A stretch of 64,000 nucleotides of DNA, taken from NCBI GenBank assembly GCA_012184525.1, contig WOFQ01000002.1, positions 248,001 to 312,000 of the forward strand, read 5' to 3'. Shown piece after piece: positions 35,427 to 46,860 of this stretch (within the stretch, counting starts at the first letter, position 1; every line of letters begins with the position of its first letter). This DNA is from Xenoacremonium recifei (Eukaryota > Ascomycota > Sordariomycetes > Hypocreales > Nectriaceae). The position numbers and the translations under genes were made by a program. The notes below the pieces were generated by a model that saw nothing but the letters and a program-made list of their open reading frames with translations, had not been told where the DNA came from and searched no databases.

Positions 35427-36275
35427 TCATCGTTTACCGCCCTTTGAAGCCGTGGTATTGTCGTCCCCCCAGACATCTTCCTTGCTCACCAGCACTCCAT
35501 CTTCGTCTTTGAGCTTCTCACCGTAGTCCTTCCACAGCTCATCAACCGGCTTTCCCACCAGCTCTCGCCAGAACGTCTTTTCGTCATATTTTTGTATGCG
35601 CAGCTTCTCGTTTATACGCCGCACCGTGCCCTTACCGAACCGGCCTTCAAGATACTCGAGGAAATAGGCCGTCTTCTGATAGCCGCCGTCCCATGACCCA
35701 TCAGCATCTTTCTTCCAGTGTGGCGGGCTAAGGTCGCAGTTCAGGCGCACCCAGTCGGCGACGCCCTCAATAAGGCCCCCTGAGCACGTGCCAAAGCCGT
35801 TGTATTGGAAGCAATGCACCAGTTCGTGGGTGATGACTCCCGTGAGCTCGTCGGTGAGGCGCTGGCGACTGATGCGAGAGATGTAGGACAGTGAGAAGTG
35901 AATCTCCTTGTGATCGTTGTCCAGGTCGGAGCCCGTCGTATAGGCGACGCCTGGCATATCGCGAAGGATGAGAGTGACGGAGCGGCATGGTGGGAGCGTG
36001 GTCGTTGCGCACGATGGCGAGACATAGAGAAGTCGGAGGACGTTCTGGCAGGCGGCGGCGAAGCAATCTGCAGCGTTGATACCAGTGAGGAACTGGGTTG
36101 CTCCAGGATGGGTAAGGTCCTTGATCTGGAGGCGGAGCTTAGGAAGGGTGAACTTGACGGGCTTGGGCCCTGACGGGGGAGAAGACGGTGATGGTTTCTG
36201 AACTGCGGGCGACATTGCGGGGGCGAATATGCTGGTGGTGGCCGGAGTAGTAAATGGTGGGAGGGGTTGAGACAT
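35427..36275 (-). CDS. Basic-secretory-protein-type zinc metallopeptidase
   Basis: Single-exon gene, 282 aa, starting at ATG 36275 (an internal ATG at 36218 is possible). The N-terminal 45 residues are Pro/Ser/Thr-rich without a clear signal peptide. The body matches the plant BSP-like family: KLRLQIKDLTHPGA, IHFSLSYIS, the zinc motif THELVHCFQYNG with His150, Glu151 and His154, then GLIEGVADWVRL, which supplies the next conserved Glu and Asp. GSWDGGYQKTAYFLEYLEGR and GKPVDELWKDYGEKL complete the characteristic C-terminal half. These proteins are predicted gluzincin-like peptidases; plant members are defence-related. Here the protein may stay inside the cell. It diverges from STU1 across 1009 bp. 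Confidence 0.85.
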   Translation of the reverse strand: MSQPLPPFTTPATTSIFAPAMSPAVQKPSPSSPPSGPKPVKFTLPKLRLQIKDLTHPGATQFLTGINAADCFAAACQNVLRLLYVSPSCATTTLPPCRSVTLILRDMPGVAYTTGSDLDNDHKEIHFSLSYISRISRQRLTDELTGVITHELVHCFQYNGFGTCSGGLIEGVADWVRLNCDLSPPHWKKDADGSWDGGYQKTAYFLEYLEGRFGKGTVRRINEKLRIQKYDEKTFWRELVGKPVDELWKDYGEKLKDEDGVLVSKEDVWGDDNTTASKGGKR

Positions 36276-37284
36276 TCGGATGTTTAGGAGCCCACGAGGT
36301 GTTGCGGGAGGGTGGAAGCTGGAGCCTTGTTTGAGGCTGAGGTGCTGAGGTGAGTTGGCCTGAGGATGGAATGGAGGGGCAGTTGAGCAGGACCCAGATG
36401 TTCGTGGAGGAGTGTTTGAGCTTGAAATTCGGTTGTGATCTCACTTGGTGGATGATAGAGCTATCATAAGCTTTTTGGCTCTCAACTCAATCGCAAACCT
36501 GTTCCTTTTCATCCCTCGCCAGCACTTAGATGAGGTCACTCACGAAACCTGAAAGCATCCAGCCCTCATGGCCCATGGTGGAGGGGACGGGAGGCGCCAG
36601 CCCAGCGAGTGAGGGGTACTTGCGCTCTAGCGGGCGATAACGAGCGATAACCCCCTTGCAGCCCGTAATCTCGCAGTGTCGCGCCGCTGGAGCCCCCGCC
36701 AAGCAGCCCAAAAGCGGAGCTCTCACTGGCCTAGGGGGTTCCCACTGGTTGCCTACGGAGGTACATCCGCCCAAACAGCTGGGGCAGCAGCCGGGGCAAC
36801 TACGGCAACGGGAATCCCCTTTGTTTCCGCCGACATCATCAGCAGACAGCCAACCCAAACAACCCGTCCAGCCCGTCCAACCTTACACTAAATCCGGCGC
36901 TCGATCTAAACATCAACAAACCTACAGCCAGCCAAAACCGGGCCAGTTCTGCTGCTCGTCTTCTCGATGCGATTGCCAATTCTCGTGCTGCATCCTGTTT
37001 GCTCGCTCAACTGCTGAGAAATCCCCTCCGTGCGCTACCGAGAGGTATGTAAATATCCCGAACCACCATACCTGCGACCACACGACACGACTCGGCGCGG
37101 GGAGCAAGGACGATAGATACCTCCAACTCGTGCCAGTCGAACGCCTCGCCGCGCCACACGGATCGCGCTCGGCCCTCCCGCTCCCGTGCTCAGCATCTCG
37201 CCGGCTAACCTCCCTGAAGTCCAACACACAGACAAGAAGAGCTCGCCCTGAACCCCCGCAGCTTGCCCAGTCCCCCCCGCGGCC
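36276..37284. other. Divergent promoter and leader of STU1
   Basis: About 1 kb between the peptidase and STU1 start codons. A frame open from 36656 through the STU1 start region is out of frame with it and has low-complexity Pro/Arg/Ser content, so it is treated as spurious. The leader probably begins after about 36880. Confidence 0.5.
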
Positions 37285-40200
37285 ATGGCTGAGAAGCTCA
37301 CCGACAAGCAGGTCGCGGACCTCGCAACCATTCTGCGCAGCGACCAGTCCCTCGACGCCAAGGTGCAGTACGTCACGGGCATCAAGTCGGGCATCAAGCA
37401 GCACAACGTGCCGGAGACGGTCGTGCCACAGCTCTTCGACGGGTTGCGCGCGGCCGCCACGTCGCAGCATGCTGCGCTCACCAATGCCGGCTTCACGGCG
37501 CTCAACCACCTCCTGACGCGGCTGTCGCGCCAGGAACCCAAGCTGCTGACCAAGGAGGCCGGGCGCACGCTGCCGCTGGTGGTCGAGAAGCTGGGCGATC
37601 AGAAGGATAAGTTTCGGACGCTGGCGTCTCAGGGGCTCACCACGCTGTACGCCGTTGCGCCTCAGGATGTCGAGCGGTCGGTCCGCGTGTCTGCCATGGG
37701 AGGCAAGAACCCGAGGGCCAAGGAGACTTCCCTCAACTGGTTGCTCATGGTATGTGGTCTGGAGCGCGTATCATGCGTGTATGCTAATTCAGACAGATGC
37801 ACCGAGATCACGGACTGCAGTTCCGCGCCTACGTTCCGACGCTGATGGAGTTACTCGAAGATGCTGACGGAATGGTGCGCGATGCCGCAAAGACTACCGT
37901 CATTGAGCTCTTCAGGAACGCTCCCAATACCGCGAAGTCTGATCTCAAGCGTCAGCTTAAAAACTTCAAAGTGCGACCAGCTATCGAGCAGGCGATTGTC
38001 AAGGAACTCGCCCCTACAGGAGCTCGCCCTGAGACTCCAGCCGAAGCAGCGCCTATTGCTGCTGCTCCCCGCCCTGCGCTGAGCGCCAGCGTCTCGTCCA
38101 TCTCCGGCGCCGAACGTCCTGTCACCCCTGGCCTCGAATCCAAGCCAGAGTCTGTCGAGCCCATGTACGTCAACACCAACCGAGAACTCGACGACATCTT
38201 TAAGGAAATGGCCTGGTTCTTTGAGGGCAAGGAGACAGAGCAGAATTGGCTGAAGCGAGAGGAGTACATTGGCAAGCTACGACGCCTCAACGCTGGCAAT
38301 GCGGCCAGTGACTTCCTCGACACCTTTGTCGCTGGCCTCCGGTCTATGCTTGACGGAATCATCAAGACGATCATCTCGCTTCGAACAAGTCTGTGCAAGG
38401 AGGGATGTGCACTAGTCCAGGATATCGCCAATACCTTAGGACCGGCTATGGACCCCATGGTTGAACTGCTTATGCAGACGTTTGTCAAACTCGCCGGTGG
38501 CACGAAGAAAATCAGCTCACAGCTCGCCAACACGTCCGTCAACACCATTCTGAGCAGGGTGACTTACACTCCTCGTCTTATGCAGCACATTTGGATTGCC
38601 TGTCAGGACAAGAATGTAGCTCCCAGGACATACGCAACTGAGTGGCTCAAAACCATCCTGAAGAAGGAGGCCGCACACAAGAGCCACGTTGAGCATACCG
38701 GAGGGGTTGATCTGATTGAGAAGTGCATCAAGAAGGGTCTGGGAGATGCCAACCCTTCGGTCAGAGAAAAGACGCGATCAACTTTCTGGACCTTCTGGGG
38801 GACCTGGCCCCAGCGGGCAGATGCGTAAGTATTTTAATGTGTGATACCGGCTCCAACCAGGCTAACTTTGGCTAGTATCATGAACGATTTGGATCCTACT
38901 GCCCAGAAACTCCTTAACAAGGACCCTAATAATCCGAATTCGCCCAAGAAGGCAGAGACGGTGCGTCCCGGTCTGGGGCTGTCGAAGAGCACTATGGGAT
39001 CTAGCAAGCCCAGTCTCCGGGAAACACTCATGGCTCAAAGAAAAGCCAATGCGACCAAGAATCTCCCGGCTCGACCTGGTTCAGCAATGTCTCACTTCTC
39101 TCCTGTTAAGACCAGCAGCTCCAACACCTCTACTACCACCTCTACGAAGAAGCCAGTCACAACCCGTACACGTCCCGAGGCTGCAGCAGTTGGCATGTCT
39201 GGGGCTCCCATGCGGCCTACCCGGCGACGGCCTGAGATGGCGGCTCGTCCTGCCACCGCTGGCCCCTATTCAGTGCGGGAGCACCCCGGTGTTGAGGCTG
39301 AGAGCCCCGAGAGTCTAAGGAACAAGACCACGACTCCGAAGCCCAAGGATACTACACCTCGACGGACGGCCCAGCGACCACGACCTGGCCATGCCACCCA
39401 CGCGAGTGAGTCTAGCTTGCCATCGCCCACCACCACTCGTTCGACAAAATCGGTCGCTTCGCCCCGCGTCAGCCCTGCTAAGTTGAAGCAATCGCAGTCT
39501 ACGTTACTCCCGTCAAGTAGCCCTTCTAAGGCAAATGAGGAGTTCACCTTGGTAGTGCCAAATATTGCCACTATCAAGGCTTCGCCCCCAAAAGAAGTGC
39601 AGTCATCGCCACCACCAGTCGCCCCAGAACCGGAGGTGGTTGCACCCCAACCAGAGATCGAAATTGCGCCAGTGTCAACTCCTGGCACCCCGGTTTCGAA
39701 CCTAAAGGTCTACGAGGACCCCTTTGTTGACGATCAGGTCACTCCCAAGCCAACCTTCACTGGCCCCGTGCTTGAGGACAAGCCCGTCAACGAAGATGCC
39801 GCCAAGCTGCCGGTACCGAGTGCGAACGGTCAAGCCCCTGTAATGGCGGCTGTGGAATCTCCCGAAAAGCGCCAGCAGAACTCTCGGCTGCTCGACAGCG
39901 GTATCACACGGATCAGGGCTAAGACCCTTGATGTGCATGGCTTCCGCAAGCTGCAGTCTCTGCTTCGCGACAGCAAGAACCTCTTCACTGATGACAAGTT
40001 CGAGGCACTCCTGATCGGCCTGTTTCAGTATCTTGAGGATCCCCTAGAGGGTGTTGCTCCTGAGAAGGCCCAGGACGTCAAGGCTCAAATCCTTGCTACG
40101 ATTAAGCTTCTATTAAGAAAGGAACGGAACAACTTCCAGCCCCACGTCTCACGCGGCCTTGAATCTCTATTGGAGACTCGCGCCGCTTATGATGTTCGAG

Positions 40201-40613
40201 CACACATTGTTAGTGGCTTGGAGCTGCTCGCCGATGAGCTGGTATCCATCGGTGACGGCTCTGAGATCGTTGTCGTCTTGACCAAGCGATTGCAAACTTG
40301 CGACGACGCTTCGGCTGAGGACTCCCGTATCCTCAGCACCGGTCTCCATGTTCTTCGTGCCATGCTCGACAAGCGGCCTGAGTTCATCCCAACCGATTCA
40401 GAACTAGGCCAGCTTTCCGCCCTGGCTCGCCGATGCCTTGCATCCACAGACTCAGGCGTCCGCATGGATGCCGTCCAGCTGTGCGTCGCCCTCCATGCCC
40501 GCATCGGCGAGGCAGCCTTCTGGGACTGCCTCAAGGGCGTCAAGGACGATCCCAAGAGTCTCATTACGTACTACATTGTCAAGCGCCAGCGCGAGCAAGG
40601 CATCCCCGCCTAA
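37285..40613 (+). CDS. STU1: CLASP-family microtubule-binding protein (STU1)
   Basis: Three exons: 37285-37749, 37797-38824 and 38876-40613; introns are GTATGT to CAG, and GTAAGT to TAG with branch point GCTAAC. The product is 1076 aa. The N-terminal TOG-like HEAT array (about residues 1-225) contains LLTKEAGRTLPLVVEKLGDQ and FRAYVPTLMELLEDADGMVR. A second CLASP N-terminal array follows (about 285-530: FKEMAWFFEGKETEQNWLKR, ISSQLANTSVNTILSRVTY). A basic Ser/Pro/Thr-rich microtubule-binding linker comes next (about 540-820, with RRRP and TRTRP runs). A C-terminal HEAT domain (about 830-1076) ends with KSLITYYIVKRQREQGIPA. CLASPs bind plus ends and kinetochore microtubules and promote rescue; Stu1 is needed for spindle integrity in yeast. 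Length and order match fungal homologues. Confidence 0.93.
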
Positions 40614-42043
40614 TGCCTCTCTCTTCCCTCCACCTCAATGGGTTCTTTTCTACGGGAGGGCGTTAAGATGATGGAGTTCCGGGAATGGGCTTTGGATTTT
40701 TAAAAAGGGAACAGTTAGTGCAAGGCGCCCGGGTGGTGCGGACACGGAGTTTCGTAAATACAGCGGCGGGTGTGTGCATTGTTGTGACCTGGATGGGCTG
40801 TTTGGTCCCCGGGGAAAGACTAACCTTCTGATATTGCCTGCGTATGTTGACTTGTATTTTAGATTTGTAATTAATGCAAACAATGTAATTACCTACCTTA
40901 TCATTCAGATGTCAGTCAGGGTATTGGTCATGCAACTCAGTGTGCCTAAACCGCATCCCGTTTCCTGTGATGCTGAGTCAGGTAAGGACAGGAGGGGCGG
41001 CTCGGCACGGGACGATCCTACCTTCACCCAAGAGTTCTTTCTCAAACCAGACTGCTAGAGGCGGCAGGTACCTTTTTCTCCCTCGAGAAAGCCTTCCTAA
41101 ATCGATCCTTCAAAGGACGTAGCTGAGAAACTTGATCCTTCAAATCTCGATCCATTCTTCACAATGTGTCGTTCATCCCTCCTTGCATCAAGTCCTGCAT
41201 TGCAACTCCACGCTCACTCCTCCCAAACCCCCCTCAGAAGAGGCGGTATGAAAGGGCCACCGTCGTCGGGCGAAAGTGTGGGTGGGCTCCTTGCAGCACT
41301 GGTCAGCCAGCCGTGAGGCCTGCCACTACCGAAGCCTCGTCTCGTCCATTGTTGGCTCTAGCGATGCTCTAATGCAAGCCTTGTCCAATATCACACTCGC
41401 GGCTGAAACCCAGTGTGACAACCCCCAGGCATATCACCCATCATGATTGGACTCAAGACACGGGATGACAAACGAAAATCCCTCAGCTTCAGCCTGGTCA
41501 GCTTCAAACTTTGGTTCAGCTATATTTGTCGCGAGCCTTGTATTCTGGCCCCCAAAATCTGGCTGGATTGGGTCAAGACTGTCGCCTCGTTTGGTCGCCT
41601 TCTTGCTGCCTCGGCCGCTCCATTGGACTTTATGACGAGTCTTGCGGGTTGGCCGCCCCAGGTCAGCAAAGGATCAAGCCACACCGGACAGGATAGAGGG
41701 CTTAGTGTGGCGGACAATGGCATGGTTGGTTGATTTCAGCTGGGACTTGACATTACCCCGGATCAAAGATGCCGTGCTGCTGAAAGAGGAGATGCGGCTC
41801 CCAGTTTGCTGGGCGGCGATCGCCCCCTGCGAAGCCGTCCAGGCCTGAGGGTCCCTCGGCCGGAGGTGTTCAGTCAGATGCTGAAGAATAAGAACCCAGC
41901 CGTATCCTCCCCAAGTCGACAACGTTGGTCTGCTCCTCAGAGTTGGCATGCTTGCAAACCTGTCTTCGTCGTTCATTTTGCTCCTGTCTGTACCTTTCCT
42001 TGTTGGAATTCGGCTCAGAGATCTTCTTTTTATTCTGGTCAAG
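40614..42043. other. Intergenic region
   Basis: About 1.4 kb between STU1 and the second HET gene, with no supportable gene. The frame of the HET gene is open upstream to an ATG at 41948, giving a hydrophobic N-terminal extension that I consider leader sequence. Confidence 0.55.
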
Positions 42044-45000
42044 ATGCCGATCAACAATGAACCCCCGCCAGGTTACGCCTGGGCAACAACTCTCGTACCC
42101 TCACAGCCGCCACAAACCCGCGACGACCTTCTCAGGTACGATGATGAAAGCAACAACAACGTTAAGGGGTTCAAATACACGCGCCTGGAAAATATGAGAC
42201 ATCGAATCCGGCTCCTCAAGCTCAGGCCCGGTCGACAGAACAGCAACGCGGAGGTTGCGTGCGAACTCTTCGAGGCCGAATTTCAGCAGGTCCAGGGGGG
42301 GAGGGACATCTTGAAAGCCGTCGACTCGGACGAGACTTACGAGTATGAGGCTCTGACTTGGTGTTGGGGTAATATGACTCCAGACTATCTCATCTTCATT
42401 GAATCAAAAAACAATACAAGATCAAAACTAGCGGTCTCTGCCGAAGTTGCCTACGCCCTCAAGCACCTTCGACGTGATGACACTTGTCGCATCTTATGGA
42501 TTGACGCCATCTGCATCGACCAGAAAAGCACCGACGAAAAGAATCACCAAGTGCAAATGATGTCCAAGATCTACAGCTATGCCGAGCGAGTCTGTGTCTG
42601 GTTAGGAATGGACGACGTTAGCTCTAGGAAGGCCATCGCGTTCGTTAAAGATGAGATTCTGCAACTCCAGCGCTTCGACGAGTTGTGTGATGACGAAGGA
42701 AACGCTCAAAAATGGCAGGCTCTACTTCTTCTCATGCAACGCCCATGGTTTTTTCGCAGATGGGTCGTCCAGGAGATCTCTCTGGCCAAGGATGCCGTTA
42801 TTCACTGTGGCCCCGATCAAATTCCCTGGAACGACTTTTGTGTCGCTGTGGAGCTGTTCGTCGAGGTTGAGACGGCAACTCATCGTCTTTCTGAAGTTAT
42901 CAAGAAGGATCCCAAGTTTTACCATCTCCCTGGCTGGTTTGACTATGTCTCTGCTCTCGGAGCCAGCCTGCTAGTGCAAGCAACCACAACCATCTTTCGA
43001 CGATATAACCCAGAGAGCTTGCAAAAACGGCGCGCTGAAGGATTCCGCCGCAGAGGAACAATTCTGAGGCCCATAGATTCATCAGACGATGGGACACATC
43101 CTAGGGACAGCGAATCAGATACATCATCAAATTATTCTGACGATGAAGACATTGCGCCTCGACATAAGGTCCCGATGAAGGATGACGATGGTTCAGACGA
43201 CCCGAGACTCTCGAGAACTCCTCTCCTGAATCTAGAATATCTTGTCTCTAAACTATCAATTTTTGAGACAAGTGAACCGCGGGATGCGATCTACGCCTTC
43301 TTAGCAATCGCCAAAGACACGGTACCAGAGGCCTTCGTTCGAGCTGGCGAGGCCACCGCAGAAGAGAAAAAGCAAGCAGCGCTTGCCTTTTTCAAGAAGA
43401 AAGAACAGAAATCCTTTCCAGTCAACTATGATAGACCCTACGCCGAGGTCTGTCAAGATTTCATGAAGTTCTGCATCGAAAATTCCACCTTGCCAGAAGC
43501 ACGAGCCCGAGCCTTGGATATTCTATGCCGGCCGTGGGCGCCAAGCCCTTCTATCGGGATTTCAAAGGGCAAAGGTCGCAATGTCAGGCTGGACCCGATA
43601 ATTGGCAATGATTATGCGAAGAGAGACGAAATATTCAAAAAGAGGAAAGAAGCCATCAACAGAGAGTGCAACGAAAGTCTGCGAAAGAAGTCGAAAACGA
43701 AGCATCTAAAGGACCCACCCCCAGATGTGACTGGAGAGCACGAAGGCGAGTTGAGGGCCTTCATGGAGAAATATGGAACTCGGTTGCATAGGATGGCAAG
43801 AAAGAAAGAGGATTATGCGTTCCCGTCTTGGATCCCGAGGCTGGAAGGTGCTCCCTTCATCATGTCAGCCACGCCTGGAACCAATATCAAGAAGATGCTG
43901 AGGCAAAACGCCGATCCCCTCGTTGGTCTGCCGGGAGATCAACGGACCTACGACGCTGGCCAAGGAATGGGTGTTAACATGGCTGCGCTCAGGTTCAACA
44001 GGTTATATCTGCAAGGCGCCCATTGCATGCACGTTAAAGGGTTTCGGTTTGACAGAGTGGACAGAATCTCGCCAACTTCTCAGGGAGGCCAAATCCCAAA
44101 ACAATGGCTGAACTTGGCTGGTTGGACTGACGCAGGAGATTCTCAGAAAGACAAAGGCCCGCCTGAAGAGTTTTGGAGAACCCTGGTGGCGGATCGGGGC
44201 GTGAACGCCCGTAATCCTCCGTCGTTCTATGCGAGGGCTTGCAAAGAATCTGCAGTCAAAGGAGGTCTTGCTGGTGGTACGATCTCGACATCCGATTTGA
44301 TTTACAACGAGAGGAACTCTATTGTCGTACAATTCTGCCGCCGTGTCCAGGAAGTTATTTGGAATAAGAAGCTCATCGTCACGGAAGATGGCTTTCTAGG
44401 GCTAGCCAGCGATAAGGTACGACAGGATGACTTGATCTGCATTCTATACGGGACCAGTGTGCCCGTGGTTCTCCGAAGGAAGAAGAAGACGCAGGAACAT
44501 ATGCAGATGGAGAGAGACGAGCTCGCGCTTTTCAGGAAACTAGAAATCCTGAGGAGACTTTTTCATACAATGACGGCCAAGCGACGGCGAGCCAAATTCT
44601 GGAAAAGGTTGCCCGAAGTCCCGTCCGCAGCAGACATAGCAAAGGACGGGCGTAGATGGGGCAAGAAACAAGTTCGACAGGATTTGAGAGAGTGGCAAGA
44701 GTGGCTACGTCGTCAGAACGGCCAAGACGTCCCTACCAGCCCTACAACCGCGGTCAACTCCTCAGAGGAGCTTAGGCCGCCAGCCCGGGCGCAAACGGCG
44801 CGCGAAACTTCAAGTAAAGGTCTCTTCACCAATTCAACAAGCGGGACTTCGAATATGTCTGCCATTCAGGAAGCCTCTGAGGGGGACACGGGCGCCACTG
44901 GTGCTAATGTTCCCCCGCAGAAATTGGAGAAAGAGCCGCCAAAGGTTGAGGAATACTATTACAAATTTTTGGGGGAATGCTATATTCATGGGATGATGGA

Positions 45001-45079
45001 TGGCGAGGCTATGAGGCGAAAGGTGGAACAGAGTCAGAACAACCCTAACTACGAGGATCTCATCTTTGAACTCAGGTAA
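42044..45079 (+). CDS. Large HET-domain protein
   Basis: Single exon; 1011 aa from ATG 42044, or 1043 aa if the in-frame ATG at 41948 is used, which would add a hydrophobic stretch (SSSFILLLSVPFLVG). The HET domain begins at residue 99 (YEYEALTWCWG) and carries ILWIDAICIDQ, HQVQMMSKIYSYAERVCVWL and PWFFRRWVVQEISLAKDA. An acidic Asp/Ser insert lies around residues 345-395. SEPRDAIYAFLAIAKD and YAEVCQDFMKFCIENS are typical of the region following the HET core. The C-terminal 480 residues include basic coiled-coil-like stretches (KRRRAKFWKRLPEV) and a closing segment CYIHGMMDGEA, which is recurrent at the end of long HET proteins. It shares no obvious similarity with the first HET protein beyond the domain. 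Function in non-self recognition is inferred from the family. Confidence 0.9.
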   Translation: MPINNEPPPGYAWATTLVPSQPPQTRDDLLRYDDESNNNVKGFKYTRLENMRHRIRLLKLRPGRQNSNAEVACELFEAEFQQVQGGRDILKAVDSDETYEYEALTWCWGNMTPDYLIFIESKNNTRSKLAVSAEVAYALKHLRRDDTCRILWIDAICIDQKSTDEKNHQVQMMSKIYSYAERVCVWLGMDDVSSRKAIAFVKDEILQLQRFDELCDDEGNAQKWQALLLLMQRPWFFRRWVVQEISLAKDAVIHCGPDQIPWNDFCVAVELFVEVETATHRLSEVIKKDPKFYHLPGWFDYVSALGASLLVQATTTIFRRYNPESLQKRRAEGFRRRGTILRPIDSSDDGTHPRDSESDTSSNYSDDEDIAPRHKVPMKDDDGSDDPRLSRTPLLNLEYLVSKLSIFETSEPRDAIYAFLAIAKDTVPEAFVRAGEATAEEKKQAALAFFKKKEQKSFPVNYDRPYAEVCQDFMKFCIENSTLPEARARALDILCRPWAPSPSIGISKGKGRNVRLDPIIGNDYAKRDEIFKKRKEAINRECNESLRKKSKTKHLKDPPPDVTGEHEGELRAFMEKYGTRLHRMARKKEDYAFPSWIPRLEGAPFIMSATPGTNIKKMLRQNADPLVGLPGDQRTYDAGQGMGVNMAALRFNRLYLQGAHCMHVKGFRFDRVDRISPTSQGGQIPKQWLNLAGWTDAGDSQKDKGPPEEFWRTLVADRGVNARNPPSFYARACKESAVKGGLAGGTISTSDLIYNERNSIVVQFCRRVQEVIWNKKLIVTEDGFLGLASDKVRQDDLICILYGTSVPVVLRRKKKTQEHMQMERDELALFRKLEILRRLFHTMTAKRRRAKFWKRLPEVPSAADIAKDGRRWGKKQVRQDLREWQEWLRRQNGQDVPTSPTTAVNSSEELRPPARAQTARETSSKGLFTNSTSGTSNMSAIQEASEGDTGATGANVPPQKLEKEPPKVEEYYYKFLGECYIHGMMDGEAMRRKVEQSQNNPNYEDLIFELR

Positions 45080-45718
45080 TGGCTGTTTTGGGGGATGTGG
45101 AACAAGGTTATGAATCGAGAATTGGATACAGGACGCTCATTGGGTGTTTGATACTATTATACTTTTCTTTGCAATTGCACCATCGATAATGCGCTTACAC
45201 GTTGACGTTTTCACGATTGATGACAATGAGCTCCCTGGCTTATTCTGTACACCCTAGCTCTCGGACTTATGCACGATCCTGCATGGATCATGAGAAAGTG
45301 GTCCAGCCGTCCCTCTATCTGGAGGGACTGGGTCTAAACGAGAGCCCTGACTGGTTCCAGGACTCTCATAGCGTGATGCTCTCCATTAACCCCGATGGTA
45401 ACCCCGGGATTCGGATCATGGCGAGACTAGCACAGATGAACCTGCATATTCGTATATTATCGAGGTACATGATCAACATGTTACTTCGTTGCGAAAGGAC
45501 AAGAGAAAAACAATGATTACGGTCATGCCGTCTTACGCGTAGTATTTTGGACGGGATGTCAGCGTAGCATTCTGGACGGTTGTCACTAAGGACGGTGGTC
45601 GATAAAAGGCGAAGGCGTACCGCCATCTTCAAGCCACGCTCTCTCCGCACCTCCTCAATCAATGTCGTCACTTGAGATTCTACAACAAGATTATATCTTG
45701 ATCTGTTAGTCCTGCATA
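45080..45718. other. Intergenic region
   Basis: These 640 bp lie between the HET gene and the dehydrogenase. A frame of about 100 codons (45202-45516) starts with a non-ATG codon and has no domain content, so it is not annotated. Confidence 0.5.
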
Positions 45719-46860
45719 ATGGGTGCGGCTCTGAGCCAGGTCTTCCCTCCTAACCCAGTCTTTACGGAGAAGAATCTCCCGGATCTTACTGGCAAAGTAC
45801 CAATCCTCCTCCTCCTCTTCGGCCGGGTAACTTTCAAGGACTGACGTGGCTCCGTGATATTTCCAGGTCTATCTCATCACTGGCCCGACCTCCGGTCTCG
45901 GTCTTGAGCTTGCGATTCTTCTATACTCCCACAATGCGACCGTCTTCCTCGCTGCTCGGTCCCGCTCCAAGCTCGATGCTGCCGTCGAGCATATCCGATC
46001 GTCGTGTCCGTCCTCTGCTGGTGCTTTGCACTTGCTAGACTTGGATCTTGGATCCTATCCTTCTATAAAGGCAGCGGCTAAGGAGTTCCTATCCAAGTCG
46101 AGCCGACTGGATGTTCTCTTCCACAACGCGGGTGTTCTGGCACCTCCCAAGGGAAGCGAAACGGACCATGGCCTAGAACTCCAGATAGGTGTCCATTGTG
46201 TTGGGCCTTATCTTCTTACGAGACTCCTCGAGGAAAGGCTGAAGGAAACATCGAGGCTGCCTGACACCAAGCCGGGAGAAACTCGCATTGTGTGGGTTGG
46301 AAGTTCTGGCAGCGGTCACTCACCACAAGGTGGCGTCGACGTCGAGCAGTTGAAAAAGGGTGAGACAAAAGATTTCGCTCCCATTAACAACTACTGCATC
46401 AGTAAGGCGGGCGAATACTTTTTGGCTGCAAAGTACAATAAAGCGCTACGAGAATATGGCATCCTCAGTGTTGTAAGTCACGGTCTCATACCCCAGTCCA
46501 GCAATGTATGCACAGAGTCAGTCATTAACTATCAGAGTACAGTATCTTGACCCCGGTAATCTCAAGACCGGGCTCCAGAGACATTTCCCGACAGAAGTCT
46601 CCCGCATCGGCAGCTGGATCCTGGGTTTCTTCCTCTACCCACCTATCAAGGGCGCCTACACGGAGCTCTTCGCAGGTCTCAGCCCAGACGTCAATTTGGA
46701 GTCGACAAAGGATCTGGGAATGTGGATTGTCCCGTTCGGAAGGTTTGGCCGCGTGCGAGAGGATCTGGTCAGTGCATGTGAGGCGGGCGTTGAGAAGCAG
46801 TCGGGGCACGTGGTCGACTTCTTTAAGTGGTGCGATGAGCAGCTGGTCGGGGTCCTGTAG
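45719..46860 (+). CDS. Short-chain dehydrogenase/reductase (retinol-dehydrogenase-like)
   Basis: Exons 45719-45796, 45867-46472 and 46543-46860; both introns are in phase 0; 333 aa. The NAD(P)-binding fold has TGPTSGLG (residues 31-38), AARSRSKLD, LDLDLGS and the HNAGV motif. The catalytic Ser lies in VGSSGSG (about 172-175). Catalytic Tyr202 and Lys206 are in YCISK, followed by YLDPGNLKTGLQRH. The pattern fits the classical SDR subgroup related to WW-domain oxidoreductase and retinol dehydrogenases, common in fungi and often of unknown substrate. ARSR after the second strand suggests NADP(H) preference (inference). The first exon contributes an N-terminal extension (MGAALSQVFPPNPVFTEKNL) typical of this fungal group. 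No clear partner gene adjoins it. Confidence 0.88.

Noticed and set aside
36656..37516. 286-codon plus-strand frame across the STU1 start
   Set aside because: Out of frame with STU1, low-complexity Arg/Pro/Ser content in the leader, and no family match.
41948..42043. N-terminal extension of the second HET protein from ATG 41948
   Set aside because: It would add a signal-like hydrophobic stretch, which is not expected for a cytosolic HET protein. It is treated as leader.
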